Positions 14,335 through 18,903 of a stretch of DNA of 18,903 nucleotides are shown here, in pieces. Position 1 is the first letter of the stretch. Every line of letters begins with the position of its first letter. The notes beneath the pieces were generated by a model, which was not told the origin of the DNA, did no database searches, and saw only the letters and a program-made list of their open reading frames with translations. Source of the stretch: Erysipelotrichaceae bacterium (GTDB lineage: Bacteria; Bacillota_I; Bacilli_A; Erysipelotrichales; Erysipelotrichaceae); the NCBI GenBank assembly GCA_017511325.1, contig JAFWKS010000047.1, positions 1-18,903 on the forward strand, read 5' to 3'. The translations under genes were made by a program, and so were the position numbers.

Positions 14335-15183
14335 ATGAAAAAACTACTACTTATTATTTTATGTATCACCTTATGTGCCTGTTCAAAGGCACCCACATGG
14401 GAAGATGTCAGCGAGAGATTTGCTCAAGTTCAGGAAGCAGCTGTAAATCCGGCTGAAAATTCCGAGATCTTCTTAGCCAGTGACTACAAAGAGATCATTA
14501 ATTCTGTCAAAGAACAGATCGATTCACTGGAAAAATACGATGAAGAAGTCCTTTTGAAGATCTACGAAAATGCGTCATCTCTGGAAAAAATCGTTTCTTC
14601 CTTCAGCAACGATCAGTCTGCTCAGATCAATAATCTCGCTGCCAAGATCAAGGAACTGGTCAGATCATACTATGAAAAAGATGCCGATCAGACTGCGATC
14701 AAAGAAGAACTGAATCAGATATTTGAAACGATCCTGAACTGGAGCCAGGATGAATGGACAGCGATCGAGAAAAGAAAACTGCTCAGATGGGCTGATGTGG
14801 AAAATGAATATGAGACTTTGAAGCAGGAAGCACTCGACAATATGGCCAGCAGAAAAGTGGTTACAGAAAACGAACTTGAAGAGCTCAATTCGATCATCGT
14901 AAACAACTATGTGCTGATCAAGGACGGCATTACCGATGCCAATAAAGATAAAGCCGACAGTATGTATAAGGCAGCTGTAGTATTGAAGGATTATACTGAA
15001 GACCTCAAGACTGACAACTGCAGAAAGGTAGCGGATTTCGCTGATGATGCGATCAGCTATATCATCGATCTGTACGGCGGCGAAACTGCAGACGAGGATT
15101 ACGATTTCCTCAATCGGGCCAGCAGCGCTGCCAAGTGGTCTTTGAATCTGTGGAACGAAGTCACGACCCAGCTAAAACGTTAA
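14335..15183 (+). CDS. Uncharacterised helical lipoprotein
   Basis: A 282-aa protein with a lipoprotein signal peptide: MKKLLLIILC followed by a lipobox ending in Cys16 (LCAC), so it should be lipid-anchored on the outer face of the membrane. The mature part is acidic, soluble-looking and almost wholly alpha-helical, with Glu/Lys/Leu-rich segments that could form a helical bundle. There are no enzyme motifs and no second membrane segment. I do not recognise the family. A gene start at 14322 is out of frame, so 14335 is chosen; the ribosome-binding site is only GGGG, 4 nt upstream. The gene has its own promoter and ends in a hairpin shared with the next gene's leader. Function unknown. Confidence 0.85.
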   Translation: MKKLLLIILCITLCACSKAPTWEDVSERFAQVQEAAVNPAENSEIFLASDYKEIINSVKEQIDSLEKYDEEVLLKIYENASSLEKIVSSFSNDQSAQINNLAAKIKELVRSYYEKDADQTAIKEELNQIFETILNWSQDEWTAIEKRKLLRWADVENEYETLKQEALDNMASRKVVTENELEELNSIIVNNYVLIKDGITDANKDKADSMYKAAVVLKDYTEDLKTDNCRKVADFADDAISYIIDLYGGETADEDYDFLNRASSAAKWSLNLWNEVTTQLKR

Positions 15184-15185
15184 AG

Positions 15186-15233
15186 AAAATACACTTCCAT
15201 GACATATAATTATGTTATAGAAGTGTATTTTTT
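15186..15233 (+). terminator. Long hairpin terminator after the lipoprotein gene
   Basis: The outer stem AAAATACACTTC (15186-15197) pairs perfectly with GAAGTGTATTTT (15220-15231). The arm continues through one mismatch into ATGACATA/TATGTTAT around a TAAT loop. T-run 15228-15233. The apex holds a TATAAT (15205-15210) that could be a -10 for the next gene, though no -35 fits. Confidence 0.88.
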
Positions 15234-15245
15234 ATGAGGTAATCT

Positions 15246-16712
15246 ATGGCAAAAGAAAAACTGGTACTTTTACATTCGAATGATATGCACGGTGATTTTC
15301 TTGCTGAAAACAAAGACGACAAGGATGAAGGCGGCGTTGCCCTCTTATCAGGTTATATCAAGGAAGTAAGAGAAAGCGAACCGAATACGATCTATGCGAT
15401 CGCCGGCGATATGTTCAGGGGATCGATAATCGACTCTGAATACAAAGGGTTCTCGACGATCGAACTGATGAACTTTCTGGCTCCGGATGTCGCAACACTG
15501 GGAAATCATGAAGTCGACTATGGTCTGGCTCATCTTCTGTTTCTGGAAAAGTGCGCCAAGTTTCCGATCGTTAATGCGAATATGTACGTCAAGACCAATC
15601 ACGCCAGACTTTTTAATCCCTACAAGATCCTGAATGTCAATGGACTCAATGTTCTGTTTATCGGCATCATCACCGATGAAGTTCTGGCTTCAACAAAATC
15701 CGAAGAGATCATCGGCACCTTCGTCGATGTCTGGGATGCCGCAAAGCAGGTCGGTGTCATCATCGATAACTACAAGACGACCAGGATAGACCTGACTGTC
15801 CTTTTGACTCACATCGGTTTTGAAAAGGACAAGGAACTGGCAGAACTGATCAAGCCTGAATGGGGCGTCGACTTCATCATCGGCGGTCATTCTCATACCT
15901 ATCTGGAAGAACCTTGCATCGTCAATGGTATCCCTATCGTTCAGGTCGGGGTCGGAACTGACCAGATCGGCCGTTTCGATATCACGATCGATACTGATGA
16001 GCACAGGATGGTCGACTATACCTGGAAATGTCTGCCGATCAATTCCGATCTGTGCAAGAAAGACGAGATCCTTGGAGATGTGCTCAATTCATATAAGAAT
16101 GAAACGGACCGCAAATATTCAAAGATCATCACCAACTTCAAGCGTGTTCTGACTCATCCTAGCCGCTATCAGGAAACGGAGCTCGGCAACCTTTTCGCAG
16201 ATCTGCTGCAGGTGGATTCAAGTTTTGATGTCATGCTGTATGGTTCAGGATCAATAAGAGTTAAGTCCCTCGGTCCGATCGTTCAGTATCAGGACCTCAA
16301 GGAGTGTCTGCCTTACAACGGTATGGTCTACATGCTGGAAGTGACGGGGAAACAGTTCAGGCACATGATGAAATACATGTTAAGAGATGAAGCTCTTGCG
16401 CCTGAAGCCCACAGTGAATTCTACCAGGTATCTAAAGGCGTCAGAATGGTCTACAACAAGACCAAACACGAATTTGAAGAATTCTCTTTAAATGGCAACG
16501 AGATAAAAGATGACGATATGATCAAGATCGCCATTCAGGATTATCACTACACCAATTTTGATGAGTTCTTCGATCTGCCGCTTACTGAAGTCCTGGCCAA
16601 CAAGAAAGCCAGAGTCGTCATCACCGATGACTTCTCAATCTTTGAAGAACTGCTGTGTTCAATGAATCAGGTCGATGCCAAGATCGAAGGAAGGATCACA
16701 ATCAAGGAATAG
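15246..16712 (+). CDS. Cytoplasmic bifunctional metallophosphatase/5'-nucleotidase, YunD-like
   Basis: Two-domain UshA-type enzyme expected to hydrolyse nucleotides or other phosphate esters with a dimetal centre. N-terminal calcineurin-like domain: Asp13 and His15 (SNDMHGDF), Asp55 (AGDMF), Asn87-His88-Glu89 (GNHE), His189 (LTHIG), His215 and His217 (GGHSH). C-terminal 5'-nucleotidase domain (about 290-488) with ETELGNLFAD (310-319) and GSGSIR (333-338, where most homologues read GGIR). The 488 aa carry no signal peptide, unlike secreted UshA proteins, but like B. subtilis YunD; it should act inside the cell. GAGGT 6 nt upstream is the ribosome-binding site. A small uncharacterised gene follows 18 nt downstream, probably in the same transcript. 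Confidence 0.93.
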   Translation: MAKEKLVLLHSNDMHGDFLAENKDDKDEGGVALLSGYIKEVRESEPNTIYAIAGDMFRGSIIDSEYKGFSTIELMNFLAPDVATLGNHEVDYGLAHLLFLEKCAKFPIVNANMYVKTNHARLFNPYKILNVNGLNVLFIGIITDEVLASTKSEEIIGTFVDVWDAAKQVGVIIDNYKTTRIDLTVLLTHIGFEKDKELAELIKPEWGVDFIIGGHSHTYLEEPCIVNGIPIVQVGVGTDQIGRFDITIDTDEHRMVDYTWKCLPINSDLCKKDEILGDVLNSYKNETDRKYSKIITNFKRVLTHPSRYQETELGNLFADLLQVDSSFDVMLYGSGSIRVKSLGPIVQYQDLKECLPYNGMVYMLEVTGKQFRHMMKYMLRDEALAPEAHSEFYQVSKGVRMVYNKTKHEFEEFSLNGNEIKDDDMIKIAIQDYHYTNFDEFFDLPLTEVLANKKARVVITDDFSIFEELLCSMNQVDAKIEGRITIKE

Positions 16713-16730
16713 GAAGAAAGGCAAAAAAAC

Positions 16731-17345
16731 ATGAATATTCAGATCACAACTGTAAAACAGCTGGCTTCAGATGGAAAGGCCAACGAAGGAACTGAACTCG
16801 TTGATGTAAAACAGGCTAAGATAAGTTTTGATAAAGTGCCTGAAAGTTTAGAAGAATTGAAGGCGATCGACAGGAACGGTGAAAACGGCAGATTCCTCAC
16901 CTTTGCCTTGCTGATCTGCGCCTTTAAGACATGGAGACCGGATGATGAAAATACCTGTGAAGTCATGATGAAAGAGCTGCTTGATTCTCCTGCTGTCAAA
17001 GACTCCTACACCAATTTCACCAAACAGTTCGTCAAAGACAGGATGCTGCAGAATGAAAAATACAAGTATATAGCTGATGCCTATTTCGATGGTGCAGATA
17101 ATACAAACGGCTATGTTCCAGCAAAGCCTCTTACGATCACGGTGAAAGAATTTCCTTATCTGCCGCAGACTTCAACGATATATGGAACGAAACTTATGGT
17201 CGATAAACTGGTGAGCGAATTCAAAGGAGCTGATACCAGCCGGAATATCTCCGTCTATCAGGATCCGAATAATAAGAAATGGTACGTCTTCTCAGACAGC
17301 TATAAAGGCCTGCTGGCCGATATCAAGGCACCAGTCAGACAATAA
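16731..17345 (+). CDS. Uncharacterised protein, possibly DUF6935-like
   Basis: A 204-aa soluble protein with no signal peptide, membrane segment or enzyme motif. The N-terminal third is mixed alpha/beta and includes the helix FLTFALLICAFKTWRP (55-70). The C-terminal half reads as a beta-rich module ending in YVFSDSYKGLLADIKAP, reminiscent of small Bacillota proteins annotated as DUF6935; I hold that only weakly. A clear ribosome-binding site AGGAAGAAAGG precedes the ATG. Eighteen bases behind the 5'-nucleotidase gene and ended by a strong terminator, so probably expressed with it. Function unknown. Confidence 0.8.
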   Translation: MNIQITTVKQLASDGKANEGTELVDVKQAKISFDKVPESLEELKAIDRNGENGRFLTFALLICAFKTWRPDDENTCEVMMKELLDSPAVKDSYTNFTKQFVKDRMLQNEKYKYIADAYFDGADNTNGYVPAKPLTITVKEFPYLPQTSTIYGTKLMVDKLVSEFKGADTSRNISVYQDPNNKKWYVFSDSYKGLLADIKAPVRQ

Positions 17346-17366
17346 TTGGAAAACTATATAAGATAT

Positions 17367-17408
17367 AAAAAGCCGGTATGAGCAGAAAACTGCTGATACC
17401 GGTTTTCT
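17367..17408. terminator. Bidirectional terminator between convergent genes
   Basis: AAAGCCGGTAT pairs with ATACCGGTTTT (one G-U), followed inward by AGCAG/CTGCT around an AAAA loop. T-rich ends on both strands (TTTTCTCT on plus, CTTTTTAT on minus) serve the gene ending at 17345 and the minus-strand gene ending at 17433. Confidence 0.88.
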
Positions 17409-17432
17409 CTATTTGGATCGGTTACAGATCTA

Positions 17433-18902
17433 TCATCTTTTATCAGTTAGATCCTTTGCGACATCAACGATATCCCTGGCTCCCATGATCGCATTCTTCT
17501 TTTCATTGGCACCGGCATCTTCTTGCCCTGCATCCTTCATGGCTTCAATGTCACCAACCAGCCCGCTGACACTCGCAAGAGTATCCATGCCCATGATCGA
17601 TGCGACATTAGAGATGATGCTGGCACTGCCGCTGAAACCAAGATCACCTTCTTCGATCGTGGATCTGATATCTCTTCCGGAAATATAGGCACTTATGATC
17701 GCCGAGATCCCCGGTATGCCAAGCAGATCACAGATCGTGCCGATGTTTTCCAATGACGCATCCGACCTGATATCCGGCCTAAGGATCGGCAATATCAGAT
17801 CGACCATGATATCATTTTCATCGCAGTCATCAGAGACATAGCCGCTGATCTTCTTATCCTTCTTCAGCTGCTCAAGTCTTTCCCTGATAGATTCAAGCAG
17901 AGATCTTTTTATCACAAGCCCCAGCGGGATCTTTTTCAAAAGGTCTTCTTTTTTCTTCAGCAGTTCATTCAGTCTTTCTTCATCATTGACTTCACAGATA
18001 TATAGATGCGCTTGACTTTCAGCTGCTTCTTCATCAGGATCAGATCCTTCTTTCTCGTCTTCCGGTCGAAGGACTTCCAGATAATGCTTGGCTTTCAAGG
18101 TTTCAATAAGTTTTTCATCTGTACTGTCGACAAAGACTGTCTTGTCTTCAAAAGAGATCTCAGGCTTTTCATCTTCCGTTTCCTTTTCTTCGATCTTCTT
18201 TTCGTTTTCCTGTTTATTCTTCATAGGAGCATGATCTGAATCGCTCCTGTTTTTCTTCCTCAGGAAATAATAACCTGCAGCAGTTGCCAGTACGACACCA
18301 AGCGGTATCATTAAGATACCTGAACTGCCAGCTGACTGATCATCGGAAGTGTTATCGGTATTCCCCGGTTTATCTATCGCATTGATCGCTCCTGCTTCAG
18401 CTGTCTCTTCGCCAACGATCAGTTCGATCAGATTGCTTTTGGAAGGATTATAATTTTCATCATATGCTTCTACACCGATCAGGACCTTTGTGCCCGGCGT
18501 AACTGCTTCACTATTTCCGAAATACAGTTCCTGATCACTGATGACGATCTTGCCTTTTCCGATCGTATATACTTTAACGCGATCGCTGGTATCGACAGTC
18601 ATGATGCCAAGGATCGAAAGGATGTTCCTGAGATACAGGAATCTTCCCATGCTGCCTTCAAGTTCTCCCTCGATGAACATGTACAGTTCATATTCATGGG
18701 CAATATCTTCCCTGCTTTGCGTCAGTTCAACAGTGAGCTTTCTGGTCTTGGTTTCATATCTGACCTTATCAAGCAGCACTTCTTGCGATTCGATCCATTC
18801 TTCAGCATCACTATCTTCACCATTAATCTTTGTTCCTGCCGGGATCAGACATAAAAGGACCAGAATGGCGATCAGAGTGATTTTCTTTGCAAAAACACGC
18901 AT
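17433..18902 (-). CDS. Uncharacterised type I membrane protein with receiver-like cytoplasmic domain
   Basis: A 489-aa protein that I do not recognise. Visible order: signal peptide (about 1-25), extracellular acidic/beta-rich domain (about 30-165), flexible linker (165-193), one membrane helix (195-214) with an RKK stop-transfer, highly charged Glu/Lys linker (220-255), then a cytoplasmic domain (about 254-375) with alternating strands and helices in CheY-like order: KTVFVDST, AHLYICEV, PLGLVIKRS, KISGYVSDD. The phospho-acceptor Asp position reads Glu and the conserved Lys is missing. Residues 385-455 form a hydrophobic Gly/Ser/Ile-rich stretch, with another short helix at the end. The topology would connect an external sensor to an internal module. 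The ATG is one base from the window edge, but the signal peptide looks complete. Confidence 0.82.
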   Translation of the reverse strand: MRVFAKKITLIAILVLLCLIPAGTKINGEDSDAEEWIESQEVLLDKVRYETKTRKLTVELTQSREDIAHEYELYMFIEGELEGSMGRFLYLRNILSILGIMTVDTSDRVKVYTIGKGKIVISDQELYFGNSEAVTPGTKVLIGVEAYDENYNPSKSNLIELIVGEETAEAGAINAIDKPGNTDNTSDDQSAGSSGILMIPLGVVLATAAGYYFLRKKNRSDSDHAPMKNKQENEKKIEEKETEDEKPEISFEDKTVFVDSTDEKLIETLKAKHYLEVLRPEDEKEGSDPDEEAAESQAHLYICEVNDEERLNELLKKKEDLLKKIPLGLVIKRSLLESIRERLEQLKKDKKISGYVSDDCDENDIMVDLILPILRPDIRSDASLENIGTICDLLGIPGISAIISAYISGRDIRSTIEEGDLGFSGSASIISNVASIMGMDTLASVSGLVGDIEAMKDAGQEDAGANEKKNAIMGARDIVDVAKDLTDKR

Positions 18903-18903
18903 A

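Noticed and set aside
14310..14380. Complete tRNA-Cys gene
   Set aside because: Only the first 13 bases and part of a closing stem fit; there is no anticodon arm with GCA and no T-arm, and the region encodes the lipoprotein signal peptide.
1..18903. CRISPR array, insertion sequence, prophage or attachment-site duplication
   Set aside because: No regularly spaced repeats, transposase or integrase motifs were seen, and no copy of the tRNA-Leu 3' end was noticed elsewhere in the window.

Overview
The window looks like chromosomal DNA of a low-to-moderate GC Bacillota (Firmicutes). An Erysipelotrichia-like relative is my best guess, but that is inference from gene content and style and cannot be proved here. 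Pointers are an FtsEX/S41 protease cluster, a DarA-type c-di-AMP receptor, a paired TrhP-type U32 operon like B. subtilis yrrN-yrrO, a cytoplasmic YunD-like 5'-nucleotidase and an anaerobe-type flavodiiron protein. No insertion sequences, CRISPR arrays, prophage genes or rRNA genes were seen.

Layout. (1) 1-4311, minus strand: a tight operon ftsE > ftsX > secreted coiled-coil M23 peptidase > S41 C-terminal processing protease. Genes overlap by 1 nt or lie 6 nt apart, and the protease runs off the left edge. This is a cell-wall hydrolase with its presumed ABC-type controller. (2) 4418-8311, plus strand: darA (ending in a strong terminator), azlC-azlD (branched-chain amino acid transport), a TMEM164/YwaF-like membrane protein, and a large fused flavodiiron-flavin reductase-rubredoxin protein for O2/NO detoxification. 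(3) 8363-8632: acylphosphatase, whose 3' end overlaps the convergent RNA-modification operon. (4) 12112-8619, minus strand: two U32 proteins (tRNA U34 hydroxylation family) followed by two SpoU/TrmH-type methyltransferases, all overlapping. Upstream of them is typA/bipA (13999-12167) with its own promoter and terminator. (5) 14118-14202: tRNA-Leu(CAG) with a near-consensus promoter and a terminator. (6) 14335-17345, plus strand: an uncharacterised lipoprotein, a cytoplasmic 5'-nucleotidase and a small uncharacterised protein. (7) 18902-17433, minus strand: an uncharacterised type I membrane protein whose cytoplasmic half looks like a degenerate receiver fold.

The most interesting global signal concerns gene starts. 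Four operon-leading genes (ftsE, typA, trhP1, acyP) lack a convincing Shine-Dalgarno sequence and have a -10-like hexamer only 6-10 nt before the ATG. This predicts leaderless or nearly leaderless mRNAs. Other local oddities are a perfect palindrome whose loop holds the ribosome-binding site of the flavodiiron gene, an acidic C-terminal extension on FtsE, a SPOUT methyltransferase with Glu in place of the motif-1 Arg, and an azlC start placed directly behind a terminator.
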